A program made the position numbers and the translations under genes. From Xanthoparmelia taractica (taxonomy: Eukaryota; Ascomycota; Lecanoromycetes; Lecanorales; Parmeliaceae): a stretch of 64,000 nt of DNA. Positions 46,592 through 57,431 of the stretch are shown here, in pieces. The stretch's first letter is position 1; each line of letters starts with the position of its first letter. The DNA lies in contig MU853199.1 in the NCBI GenBank assembly GCA_033085395.1, positions 55,267-119,266 of the forward strand, written 5' to 3'. The notes under the pieces are model-generated. The model was not told where the DNA came from, made no database searches, and worked only from the letters and a program-made list of their open reading frames with translations.

Positions 46592-48275
46592 GTGCGGCGC
46601 TGGCAAGGCGCACTGTGACACGACATAGGGGCACATACACGCTACTGTTAATACTGGAGTTTGATGACGATTGCAAAAGCGACGGCGAACGGAGACTCGG
46701 GGCTATGACAGGGGTTGTCTCTGCTTTATTCCATCATTCATCATCTTCTGCCCACATGTATGTAGGGTGCGACGAAAGATGACTAAGCTGGCTTTGTGGT
46801 ATTGCTTGTGATCAGACCCGTAACTTATGGGCAGTCCACGCGTGATATCTACCATGACTCAAAAGATAGAAGAAGCAGAAGAGCAGATATGCTAGCTCAT
46901 GTATAATAGGCCAATGGTGACTTGTAGGATAATTCGTTGCTTTGATTGCTATAACATCTTGTGAGCACGAGACCTTGGCCGTTTACGTGCCATGTCAGAG
47001 CTTAGACAGCTGCTCAAGCCAGAGCGGGTTCGACTGGCCAGGGCTAATAGGTCGTTACTGCTTTTTTCCCTCATCCTCCATCCTGCCGCTTTTTAGCTCC
47101 CTTTTCAGCTATCCGTTAATCTCTTCAGCTACCTTTCCGTGCGGTTTCCAATTCCTGAGCACATAATGTTCTAGAGAAAGGCGTAGCTGGCCGCTGTGCT
47201 CGTCTTGGATTCCCCGGCTGCAGCCCCCATATGTGAGATGCGGAGATGATGTGAGAGGCGATGTTGAACAATGCTCAGACGTGATCGGCGCCTGAAGATA
47301 AGAGAGCCAGCGCATCAAGCCAATCTCAAGCGAAAGTAATTGCGAGGTGGTCCGATTTAAGTCATCGATACAGAAGATGGCACAGTGACACCCACCCGCG
47401 CCTGACATCTCCAAATAGAGTCCCTTATCTGTCAAGGCTAACTGTTTCAAAGCTCGAATAACCATGTTGATATTATTGGCTCCCTTCTGGCTTCTCACTT
47501 TCCTTTGGTTGTCTTTTTCAACGGCCTGTATGTCTGAAATTTGAAAACTGGATCTTCATTCGAGCTCAAGTGCTGTTTCTTTTGCAAACCAATCGTGCAT
47601 GTCATCGACAGATTCTTGGCTGAGAGGCGGCTTAGCTTTGGACTCTTCACGAGGTGAGACTTAAGTCCTTCCGGTCTGGCCTCCATAGTATTATAAGCAA
47701 CCTCAGGGGCAGACGTGTCGTCAAAATAGTGCGCAGATATCGGATAGAGTATTGTCCGGTTGACCTAGATATTGTTCCCACCAACATGTCTAAACACTCA
47801 TGACATAAGCAGGTTTTCACGTACAACCAGTACTCATCGGGGTGCATGAGGATTTTCATTTCCATGATAATCTTAATGAAGCCAAAGCAGCATAAATTGT
47901 GAAGAGATGGTGGATCATAAGCTCCACAAAGGATTTAAGCTTCATCGTAAAGAGGAACCTGTGCTATCGCTCCCCGGCTCGTGTGACAAATCTCTGACCC
48001 GCAATCGACCAAAAGCCTGCAACGCCTCCATTGCTCTGTTCATAGGGGGGTTACGAGCAGGAAAGAAACTGCTTGCATGGAACAGCAGCGCAAGACCATG
48101 TCCTTAGTAGCATCGACCAGAGCGAGAATTGGAGGAGGTCTGGCGGTAGAATGGATGGGATTCGGGCTAGGACCTATTGTAGAAGCATCACATTGTCCTC
48201 CGTTCATGTCAAAGACGACGATATCAGTGGTGTCTTTGGGTGTAGGGCGTGTCCATTTGTGCTCCTCTGGCTGGT
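46592..48275. other. Gene-poor 1.7-kb spacer
   Basis: The stretch lies between the not1 stop and the stop of the 48276 gene. Minus-strand open frames occur at 47109..47498, 47495..47686 and 47647..47865, which could be pieces of a decayed or multi-exon gene, but I could not join them with consensus splice sites nor recognise a domain. Confidence 0.3.
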
Positions 48276-49488
48276 CTAGCCCTTTCTTCGCAAGCTCATA
48301 ATCTGAGAAAGCTTTACCTCTCCCTTCCCTCCCCATCCCGCAACGCCATTCTCGACCTCCGGTCTAACGGCTACGTACCAAGCCCAGGCTCTCTTGTCGA
48401 GCTCTTCGCGACTCAGAAGGGCCCAAGATTGAAAAAGTAAATGCAGTGCTCGTAGGAGGAGGCCTAAATTCCGTTCCTTTTCCGCTTTCACTACGGCTGC
48501 GGACTTCTTCCTCGGCGGCGATGCTTCATCGGTTGGAGACGGTGCTGAGGCAAACGACTTGAGCAAATATGCTCTTGCAGATTGAGCACTGTAGATGGGC
48601 AATCCGGACCCATTTGAACCCTGCCCTTTGTGAGCACCAGAGACTAGCGGGCCATTGAAGGAACGCAGAGCTTCGAGGTCAAGGCCCCACAGTGCTGGCT
48701 CGTCGTGGATTCCGCCCTCATGCTTCAAGGTTTTCTGACTGTCTATAGCGTCTGAGCCCTCCGCTTTCATATTTCCTGCATCTTCCTCAGGTTTCTCCTT
48801 CCACTGATAACCCCATCTCTTCATGACGCTGATATACCTTCCCATTATCCGGATTCTTGGTTGCCCCTGACCCCAACCATCCTCTTCAGCACTGGTCCCC
48901 TTCTCTACTCCCAAGCTGAGGGCTTTTGTCCTTGCATTTACGCTTATGACTGCTTGAGCCAGGCTAAGTCGGGAGGATAAGGGCTGGGATGGCATCGTAT
49001 TTTCAAGTAACTTGGTCGCAAACGCCAAGACTAGTGGGGCTCGATTGGTGTATAGAATTGTCCCTGCCAGCTCTTCCTCATCAGCATTGGATTCAGGGAG
49101 CGTCAGGGACTCTTCGATCGCAGCTGGAGTAATGGCGTCTTCCGTAGATATGGTCCTCTTGCGCTTGGTTGGTGATTCAGAAGAAGCTTCTCCAGGTTCT
49201 CTGCCCCTCTTCTTGGTGACCCTTTTGGCAGTACTCAAAACCTGCTTTGCGACCTTCTCATCTGTGAATATAGCCTGGATAGCTGTGATGGAAGACTTTG
49301 CAAGTGAGTCTGAGCTGGATCAGAAGTCAGATCACTTTAATGTTGGGCCAGACCTAGAGAGACCGCTCTTGCCTTGTAAGGTTGGCGCTCTGAAGGTCCT
49401 TAACCTTGCCCATGGCCATTGGAAGCGGCACTTTCGCATCTTGGGAGAGAAATCGTAGCAACGCCTGAATCTCGGTTTTGGTAGTCAT
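48276..49488 (-). CDS. Conserved fungal protein of unknown function, spliced by a GC-AG intron
   Basis: Two exons on the minus strand, 49373..49488 and 48276..49314, give 384 residues. The 58-nt intron has a GC donor (AAG then GCAAGAG) and a TCCAG acceptor; no GT donor gives the continuous frame. The N-terminus (TKTEIQALLRFLSQDAKVPL, then SDSLAKSSITAIQAIFTDEK) is a helical region that could be a helix-hairpin-helix-like fold. A basic run TKKRGREP and SPTKRKR suggests a nuclear protein. The core NRAPLVLAFATKLLENTMP, then SSRLSLAQAVISVNARTKA, appears conserved among filamentous fungi from memory, but I cannot name a characterised family. The C-terminal part LDKRAWAWYVAVRPEVENG is helical. It is divergent from the splicing factor at 49714. 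Confidence 0.75.
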
Positions 49489-49713
49489 CTTGATTTATCA
49501 ACGATTGATGAATGCCCTAGATGGAGAGAAGCCCGAAGCGTGAGATTGAAAGGCGTCTGCACTACTCGTGACCGGACTTTAACTTTAACTCCGTAGCCCT
49601 TGCTTAAAGCTGATCGGCGGAAACTATTTGAACCAAGGTCTGATCTCTATATTAGTCTTGCAATCGCCGTCGCCATCGTGAGCTTCAGTGATCATTGTCG
49701 AGTTCAAATCGCT

Positions 49714-52185
49714 ATGGCAAAGGATTCCAAAATCAAAGAGTTCCCAGACATTAGCAATAAACTCACAGCACCGACCAAGAAGTCCGTCTTCGAAAAGCAA
49801 AAAGCGGAAGCGGAAGCCAAGCGCCAAAGAGAGCAAGAAGAAACAGCAGCTGTCTATGAGGATTTTGTGAAATCATTTGACGAGGAGGATACTGGAGGGA
49901 GATCAAGTGGTGGACCTATCAGAGGAGGGGCCGTTGGCGATCGAGGAGGTTTCCCAGGACCTGGAAACAGACACTATGCTGGACCACCTGTTGGAAATGT
50001 CGGCAGAGGTGGCTTAGGCGGAGGACGTGGTAGTGGACCGGGCAGTTTGGGGCCACCTCCAGTATCGATGTCACGCAAAAGGGCTTATGATGGATCGCCA
50101 CCTACGCAAAGGGAAGGGCTGTTTGCTTTCGAAGATGCTAGAGAAGATCCAGCAGACCCCAAGACGGCTCTACAGCACTCGGACGACAACGACACGGGCA
50201 GTCGTACGAGGACGCAAGAAAGGGCAATACCAAAGCCTACAATTCGTCTGTCATCTCTGCCACCGGGTACTTCGCCAGCCGCAATCAAAGCAATCCTGCC
50301 CTCAAACTTGACTGTGGACGGAGTACGAATATTGCCTCCATCTGGAGCCGCAGCAACAGAGCGAAAGTCTTCATCAGCGGTCGTTACCCTGGCTAAAGAT
50401 ACTCCTGCGCTCGATATTGATGCTGCCGTTACTGCATTGCAGAACCGATACATGGGCCGTGGTTTCTATCTATCGCTTTCGAGGCATTTGTCTTCGACTT
50501 CGGTAGGTATTGATACGCCGTCATTGGGACTCTCATCTTCAACGACCTCTCTCCCATTCGGTGCGCGTCCTATACCGCCTGCCAATCTGGGAAGACCACC
50601 CACAGGCGGACATCGCGGCGGATTTGCTCCACCGTCATCGTACAACTCAGCACAATATGGGAGAGGTGCTCCTCAAGTCCAAGTCAACGTCAATCCGCCA
50701 GGGGATCTCAAGCAGCTCAAACTTATACATAAGACTCTAGAGGCGCTACTGACTCACGGGCCCAAGTTCGAGGCTCTCCTTATGAGCCGAAAGGATGTGC
50801 AAACCGACGAAAAATGGGCATGGCTATGGGATCCTCGGAGTGCTGGCGGTGTATACTATCGCTGGAAACTATGGGACATTCTCACAGGAGCATCGAGAAG
50901 GAAAGGACGCAACTTCGCATCTCCGCAGCAAGTCTTTGAAGGTGGAGCAGCATGGGCCACGCCGGAGAGAGGCCTGCCTTTCGAGTACACGACCTGCCTG
51001 GAAGACTTTATTTCAGACTCGGACTATGACTCATCTGAAGACGAGGACTCTGGAGACGAAGGACGTAGAAGATACGCTCACCACCACGGAGGAGCACCCC
51101 CACCCGATGGACCCAGCCTAGATGCGGACAGCGAGGCCTACCTCAACCCACTTCAAAAAGCGAAACTTACCCACCTCCTCGCAAGGCTTCCTGTAACAAA
51201 CGCCAAGCTCCGTCGGGGCGACGTGGCTCGCGTAACGGCTTTTGCAATCCAGCATGCCGGCGAAGGTGCAGAAGAAGTAGTCCAGATGATTGTATCCAAT
51301 GTACAAAAACCCTTCGCTTTCACCAGCGCCAATCCAGACCGTAAGCCCTCAAACGAGGAGAAGGACGACGATACGCCCGCGGAGAATACGCCCAACCCTT
51401 CAACCACAGAAAAAGAAATAGAAGACCTTTCCCCCGCCAAAGTAATAGCTCTCTACCTGATCTCCGACATCCTCTCCTCCAGCTCCACGTCTGGCGTCCG
51501 CCACGCCTGGCGCTATCGCCAACTCTTCGAAGCCGCTCTCAAACGGCACAAGACCTTTGAACATCTCGGCCGCCTGGACAAACGCATGAATTGGGGCCGT
51601 CTGCGCGCCGAGAAATGGAAACGCAGCGTGCAAAGCGTGTTGGCGTTATGGGAAGGCTGGTGCGTCTTCCCGCAGGCAAGTCAGGAGCATTTCGGAAGCG
51701 TCTTTGCCAATCCGCCGCTTACTCAGGAAGAGGAGGAAGCGGCGAAGAAGGCCGGCGAGGAGGCGGACAGGGCGGCGGAAAAGGCGAAGAGCAGGTGGAA
51801 GACGGTGGATGAGCGGACGGCGGAGAGGGAGGCCGAGATGGCGAAGCGGGCGCAAGAGGAGGATAGGATGGATGTGGACGGTGAGCCGATGGTCGAGGAC
51901 GACGGAGACGTGGACGGCGTGCCGATGGAGGATGAGGACGTGGACGGCGAGCCCATGGTTGATTCGGACGATGACGAACAGCCCGGTGCTGCTTCTCGGG
52001 CGAGAGAAGCGGTGGAACAGCCCAAAGCGGAGCGGTCGAGGCGGGAGGCATTGGCCGCTTCCATTGCCGCGAGGCTGGGGAAAGGATCTGCTCAAGAAAC
52101 GCAGAAAGACGTCTCGCCCGCTGCAGTGGCACGGACACGGAGGCCGAAAGCGGCAGATATGTTTGCGGATTCTGACAGCGAGTGA
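49714..52185 (+). CDS. U2 snRNP-associated SURP/CID splicing factor (U2SURP/SR140 type)
   Basis: Single exon, 823 residues. SR140 binds the U2 snRNP during pre-mRNA splicing. In order: a short N-terminal helix (FPDISNKLTAPTKKSVFEKQ), Gly-rich linker, an RRM-like region (TIRLSSLPPGTSPAAIKAIL, VVTLAKD), the SURP module (LKLIHKTLEALLTHGPKFEA, ending YYRWKLWDIL), and a CTD-interacting domain (LNPLQKAKLTHLLARLPVTN, VIALYLISDILSSS, AWRYRQLFEAAL). An acidic-basic tail with repeated DVDGEPM motifs ends the protein. The ATG at 49714 (MAKDSKIKEF) was chosen over the in-frame ATG at 49600 because the intervening residues look like an untranslated leader and the family starts near here. Nuclear. Confidence 0.88.
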   Translation: MAKDSKIKEFPDISNKLTAPTKKSVFEKQKAEAEAKRQREQEETAAVYEDFVKSFDEEDTGGRSSGGPIRGGAVGDRGGFPGPGNRHYAGPPVGNVGRGGLGGGRGSGPGSLGPPPVSMSRKRAYDGSPPTQREGLFAFEDAREDPADPKTALQHSDDNDTGSRTRTQERAIPKPTIRLSSLPPGTSPAAIKAILPSNLTVDGVRILPPSGAAATERKSSSAVVTLAKDTPALDIDAAVTALQNRYMGRGFYLSLSRHLSSTSVGIDTPSLGLSSSTTSLPFGARPIPPANLGRPPTGGHRGGFAPPSSYNSAQYGRGAPQVQVNVNPPGDLKQLKLIHKTLEALLTHGPKFEALLMSRKDVQTDEKWAWLWDPRSAGGVYYRWKLWDILTGASRRKGRNFASPQQVFEGGAAWATPERGLPFEYTTCLEDFISDSDYDSSEDEDSGDEGRRRYAHHHGGAPPPDGPSLDADSEAYLNPLQKAKLTHLLARLPVTNAKLRRGDVARVTAFAIQHAGEGAEEVVQMIVSNVQKPFAFTSANPDRKPSNEEKDDDTPAENTPNPSTTEKEIEDLSPAKVIALYLISDILSSSSTSGVRHAWRYRQLFEAALKRHKTFEHLGRLDKRMNWGRLRAEKWKRSVQSVLALWEGWCVFPQASQEHFGSVFANPPLTQEEEEAAKKAGEEADRAAEKAKSRWKTVDERTAEREAEMAKRAQEEDRMDVDGEPMVEDDGDVDGVPMEDEDVDGEPMVDSDDDEQPGAASRAREAVEQPKAERSRREALAASIAARLGKGSAQETQKDVSPAAVARTRRPKAADMFADSDSE

Positions 52186-53088
52186 AATAGTAACATGCGC
52201 ACTTGGTTTCGTCAAATTCTAGCATTGCACGTAGGGATAGCGGATGAGGCCCAATGTGCAGACCATTGAGCATCCCCAAAAGAATTTGGCAGACGGGGAA
52301 ATTTCGATTTCAATTCCAATAATATATCATTCAACCTCTAACCTCTACAACAACCCGATAAATAGAACCAACACCCTGCTATAAAGAAGACAGAACATAC
52401 ATACATCTTACCTCCTAATCTTCCTTTTATTTTTTCTTTGAGAGAGAGGAAAGGACCAAAGGCAACCGCAGTATTCACACTCGAAAAACGTAGCTAATAG
52501 AATCCCAAAGGATGGGAAAGGCTGGGCGCGGAGTCGGATTGCTGAGGGATGATTTCGGGTAGATTGATAGATAGAGGAAGAGGAAGGAAGGATGGGGGGA
52601 GAGGGGAGGGGTGGCTGGAGCATATTGAACGTGTCTGTATGTCTGCAGCTGCGTTTCGAGAAGAGAGATCGCAGTGGTTAGTAAATGCCGCTCAAAATAT
52701 ACTGCTTAAGGGATCAGTCGGTCTTTGCTATTGCTAGCTCGATGAACGAGGAAACGAAACGCAAGAAGCAAAGCTATGTTGAGATGTCTTCTTGACCCGC
52801 TAATGCAATTGGATTCGTACGAGAATCGAACGTTGCAGCCACTGCTGCAATACTGCTTTGTCTAAATGCGTATTGTTTCCCTGGAGCGTAGAGCCATTGA
52901 ATAAGATGCTCTCCGCTCAATGTGAATAAGAAATGCTGATCCGCCGGACACGGGATGTTTGATCCACCAACGCGCGTACATATTAGTTACGAGTCACAGC
53001 ACCAACACCATGCTGCATTATTCAGCCCTAAAGCATACCACCACGAAGTCAACCACCCTTCACATTCAGCTCTTCGTTTCAAGTCTTC
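52186..53088. other. Convergent spacer
   Basis: This is 903 bp between converging stops. Purine/pyrimidine-rich low-complexity sequence occurs near 52560-52615. No gene, tRNA or repeat can be supported. Confidence 0.35.
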
Positions 53089-53824
53089 TCATATCATAAC
53101 AGCAGCAAGTCCAATGGCACCACCAATCATGCCCCCCACGGCCTCGATTCTGCCAGCACCGCTTGTGCTTTTCGACGATGCGGTAGGGCTTGGGGCAGTT
53201 GTACTGGAAGCGGTAGACGAAGTAGCTGCAGCAGATGAGGTGCTAGCAGGGAGAGCCTGGACGTCGGTAGGCTTAAGGGTGCCACAGGTCTTGCAGGCTT
53301 GAGAGCCGGGGTTGGCGATACGACATTGGGCGAAGGTCTCTTGGCAGATGTGGTTGGGAAGGGTGTCTTGGTAATCCGCTATGTTTGCCGGGCCGGTACC
53401 GTTGCTGCAGGTGCAATTGTAGGTGAGCGAAGACTGGAAAGGGTTTCTGTTAGCTATCGTAGCTAGAAGGTGTTGGGTTTGATCAAGGGATTGGGAGTGG
53501 GAGAATGGGATGGTTTGTGATGGTGTTGGCGACGGTGATGTTACAGCTCTCAAGATTCTTGGAGGACTTACGCCAATGCAAGAGTTAACTTTGTTATGCG
53601 CCTGTCCACCGCATAAAATTGGACAATTGGCGAGCTCGCCTTGACACCATTGATCTTGATTCCAAGTCAGCAGTGACCTTGGCATTGTCACGAAGATTGG
53701 AGCGGAAAAGAGGTAACATACTCTTGGTGGTCAAATCGACCGAGTTGGGATCGAAGGTGGTGTTGCTCTGCGCGGCGACAAAGCTCAGGACGAGCGAGGT
53801 AAACAGCAAAGTGAGGGACAGCAT
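53089..53824 (-). CDS. Secreted GPI-anchored Cys-rich protein, DUF7707
   Basis: Three exons on the minus strand, 53722..53824, 53572..53654 and 53089..53433, give 176 residues. A signal peptide (MLSLTLLFTSLVLSFVAAQ) leads to a short Cys-rich domain: NQWCQGELANCPILCGG, then YNCTCSNG, HICQETFAQCRIAN and CKTCGTL. A Ser/Thr/Ala-rich stalk and a hydrophobic end (GMIGGAIGLAAVMI) after small residues predict GPI anchoring at the plasma membrane or wall. The first splice restores the NQWC motif, which supports it. The Cys arrangement matches fungal DUF7707 proteins, whose role is unknown. It is not a CFEM domain, since Cys spacing differs. Confidence 0.82.
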
Positions 53825-54602
53825 GTTGACTTGATAGTGCTGTTTCGCTTGGAGGATTGGTTTGATCAGAGGGATTGATTGACTTGATGTCTGATGCAGA
53901 CGATGAGGATGATTGTGATGATGAGGATGAGGATGAGGATGAAAAGGCTATTTGATCTGATCAAACGAGTGTTTGCTGTTGTTGGAGTAAGGGAGGAGAG
54001 AGAACTCGTAATGGAGCTTGCTTCGGGCGAGATTTGAAACTTTGAAATGTCTTGGCGGAATAGTATAGCTACCTTACCTAAAAAGGTTAAGAGCCTAAAA
54101 TCTAACCGCTCCAGAAAAATAAAAAATGAAATGGAAGAGGGAAGCGCTAACAATTGTATTTAAAGCTGTATAAAATTCGACCAACGAGGAAGGATGTCTT
54201 CCACCTCCCACTCCATAGTGATCATGTATACATAATCTCGCCACCTCCTTTCATCTCGTCCAACACAAAGACATCATCCCATCACGGCATGTAGCCATTC
54301 GCCCTCTTTATTGTGCTTAAAACCTGGCCCCTACACACGGAGCTCTAGTGGGGATCGATGAAGATATCTTGTAGAATTATCACACACATGCAACTCTCGG
54401 TGAATGTCGCCCGGAGGATTGGAAAAAGAAAAGAAGCTGGTGCGCATGAATATCCTTCAGATCCCATTCGAAAGAAGGCGCCTCATTTGGTATGCCGTGG
54501 GGAGGGCATCCAAGGACCTCGGTCTCACATGCGCTTTGATAAAAGCAATCATCTCTTCCCTTCCCGTAGAACCATGAACAGCATCTACACACACTCGACA
54601 TA
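53825..54602. promoter_or_regulatory. Upstream region of the DUF7707 gene with a short GATGAG repeat
   Basis: These 778 bp hold the promoter of the 53824 gene and the 3' end of the next. An imperfect GATGAG/GATGAT microsatellite runs at about 53899-53942. No gene is seen. Confidence 0.4.
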
Positions 54603-56629
54603 TCATAACTCTTCTTCCATTTCCTCCGTCTTAGATGCCTCATCTGGTGCCTGTGCTCCCACTTGGCCACCAAATATGACCTTTTCTTGTGTGGACAAGC
54701 CTAAGATATCGCCAAAGCCAGGCTTGTCTTGTGCCACCGGTCCAGCACTAGTCTTGTCCTGCTCAATGGCTCCAAGCACATCACCGTTGACATTGGATAA
54801 TCCCAGTCCGAATTTCGATCTCACAGTTTCCTCCTCCAGTCCAGAAACGCTCGCTCGCTGCCTCTTGAGTGGGCTTCCGATCATTGCCTCCTCAGCTGCT
54901 TTGGAAGAGCTTCCGTCATAAACAGTACTGGGTAAGAAGGTCGTGGGTGATTGCGCTACGTTTTGCTGATGAGGAGGAGTAGAACCCGCTGTAGGCGTGT
55001 TGGACGGCGGAGACTTTCTGTGAGCAGGCGCAGGCGAAGGCAAGTCCATCTGATCCCACGAATGCTGTCGTTTTAACTAAATTGACTGTGAGCGCTTGAG
55101 GGTGTTGATCAAGTGATTGAAGTATGCATACCCTTATCTTCTGGACGCCTTCTGCCAACTCGCCTTGGCGTCTGGCGTCCTCCGGCGATAACATGCCATT
55201 GGCGTCCTGGATGTCGTCCGGCTCGGTCTTCGTCAATACTTCTTTCGGGACCTCGACGTCCTCGTCGCTGTCTTCCTCGTTCAACCTCTTCTTGCTGGCT
55301 TTGCTCTTGAGCCCTTCCGTCTCAGATCGCTCATTTGGGTCTCGGAACTTCGAGAAGCCCATGAGACCGTTCGGATTTAGAGGTTTCAGTTTAGCAAAAT
55401 CGGCTTGCATTGATCTTCGCTTGGCGTTCGAGGTTGCAAGCTTGTCTGGGAGTTTTGGTGATAAGGGAAGGATCCCCATCTTCTGAAGTTGCTCTGGTAT
55501 ACGTTAGATCTGTAGCGTAAATCAATGACGAAGGTCACTTACTCTCGCCGCGGTACAAGAAGGTGAATACAGCGAATGGCTTATCCGGTGGATCGATCCC
55601 CGTCACCGTCTGCGTACTAATTGACTTCGGATCTAGTGACTTGGGCTGGGCAAAGCTCGTTGTGTGTTCTACTTCCTCAGTACTGTTACCATCAGGCCTC
55701 ACGCCGTTCTCATTGCATCTGCCCATCTCATCGTCGTCATCGTGAGCGTCGAACTGAGGCGAATATTCCCCCCTCTTGATCTCTCCAGATGCGAGTACTC
55801 TGAACAAAGCAACCTTGATCTGCCCCGTCGATTCCGGTATTGGATCAACATCTGAGTCCGAGCTTGAGCCTGATAGGAACATTTCATCCGAATCCGACAT
55901 CTGCTCCAAGGGCGATTGGTGATCTGCCCCATAACGAAGCACGCCTTTTTCGGATCGATCTCTTCCCCCCAGCCGCGAGGACTCTGCTTCATCATCTGTG
56001 TCTATTCTGAGCTTCCTCCGCCGTCTCTTCTTCTCCATCTTCTGGCGTCGTCGCTCAATCTTTGCGGCTGCATCCTTTCCTTCCAGATCAAGCCCATTCA
56101 GCCATCTTTCAAGGCCTACTTCTCGAAACAAGAACTCCCGTTCTGCAAGGCCCCCACCCTCTGACTCGGGTACACCAACCCATCGCGAGTTAACCCATGT
56201 CTCCTCTCCTCGTCGCAGAAGCGTAGCGACCTCCTCTTTGGTCCTACCGTCAAAGTAGATATACGCAGCAATGGTCTCGTTCGGTGACGTACTTAGAGGA
56301 ATGTAAGGACCGATCACACTTCCGTATCTCCCTCGATCCCCTGTGATGCTCGGTAGCCCGCTGACTATTCGAGGCCTTGGGTATGGGTTCTCTGGTGTTG
56401 GTTTTGGCTGGGAGTACGGGACATTGAGACCCGGTGTGAGAAGTGTAATAGAGATAGCGAACGTGGATTGCTCAGGTTGGTTTGACGTTGAGTTCTCTGG
56501 GATTTTGGCAGGTGGAACAGGGATGTAAGAGCTAATGCGAGAGAATCGGGATTGCTTCTGTATGGAATACTCTGGAAGCGGACCTTCCGGTGTATGGATG
56601 CTGACAGCGAGACCCTTGAAGCAAGGCAT
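54603..56629 (-). CDS. DUF7918-type fungal protein of unknown function
   Basis: Three exons on the minus strand, 55543..56629, 55132..55493 and 54603..55076, give 640 residues. The folded N-terminal half starts MPCFKGLAVSIHTPEGPLPE and contains VIGPYIPLSTSPNETIAAYI, YFDGRTKEEVATLL, FLFREVGLERWLNG and FAVFTFLYRGE, which I associate with the fungal DUF7918 domain. A basic KMEKKRRRRKLR run suggests nuclear location. The second half is disordered and acidic/Ser-rich, with KKRLNEEDSDEDVEVPKE, SPLKRQR and Pro-rich segments. No function is known. Splices are supported by continuous frame and consensus donors (GTAAGT, GTATGC). Confidence 0.78.
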
Positions 56630-57431
56630 CGCTGCTAAAGTTGTGCTCTTGTCAGCCCGGAGCCTGGTGAACCGGCTTCTTCTACAGAACTATCGTAGAG
56701 CTTTGCTAGCAAACCTCGTTAGTACACGCAAGACACAGCTCCGGGTCCGCTGCAACGACCCGCCTGGCCGATGAACCCAGACTGTATGTCAGTGGGTTTG
56801 AGTGTCAGGGAACTGGTCGGTGGGATTCCTCGGGGGCAGGAGAGCTTCGGGAGACACAGAAGTCTTCAGGCGGGGCCTAGATCACAAGAGCTGACCGGTG
56901 AAGCTTCAAGAGCGATCATCGCCTCTGCAACCAATACATTACATGTGACAGTGATAAGCCAAGGGGAAGAGCCGAGTGATCAGATCATCTTTAAGGTGTT
57001 GTGGCGAAATAATGAGCAATGCTTGTGACGCGGAGAGTCGCTTTCTCTTTAGCTTTGGCGTAGGGCTGAACGAAAATTGGGATACTCTCATATGTGTGAG
57101 TGTGAGTCTTGTCTTGCAAGGTCTCGCAATGCTTTGATTTAGCCATTGGGTTCCTTGACCTTTGAGATTGCTCAACAAATACGTCAACAATTATTCTATG
57201 CTACTATTGTACCTCCCAAGACCTCACTTCAATATCAAACAAACTCATGAAAACATGCAACGATGACACACGTTGTCATAGAACTCCAGGGGGAACACCT
57301 TGCTAATACCTCCAACGCGTTATCCTTGTAAACCCAAGCATATTTTCACCGCCCCAAGTACCCTCCCTGACCGAACCGCAAGGAAGCGAAAAGCGGCGGG
57401 GCCAGTGAGTATGCCAAAGGCTCATGCAAAC
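56630..57431. other. Intergenic region
   Basis: These 802 bp separate two minus-strand genes and should hold the promoter of the DUF7918 gene. No gene is seen. Confidence 0.35.

Noticed and set aside
51646..52279. Long Arg/Pro-rich frames overlapping the end of the SURP/CID gene on both strands.
   Set aside because: They are shadow frames caused by the GC-rich, charged tail of the real gene.
52820..52850. A GTTCGATTC-like string on the minus strand suggesting a tRNA T-loop.
   Set aside because: The flanking bases do not form the five-pair T stem, and no acceptor or anticodon arm could be built.
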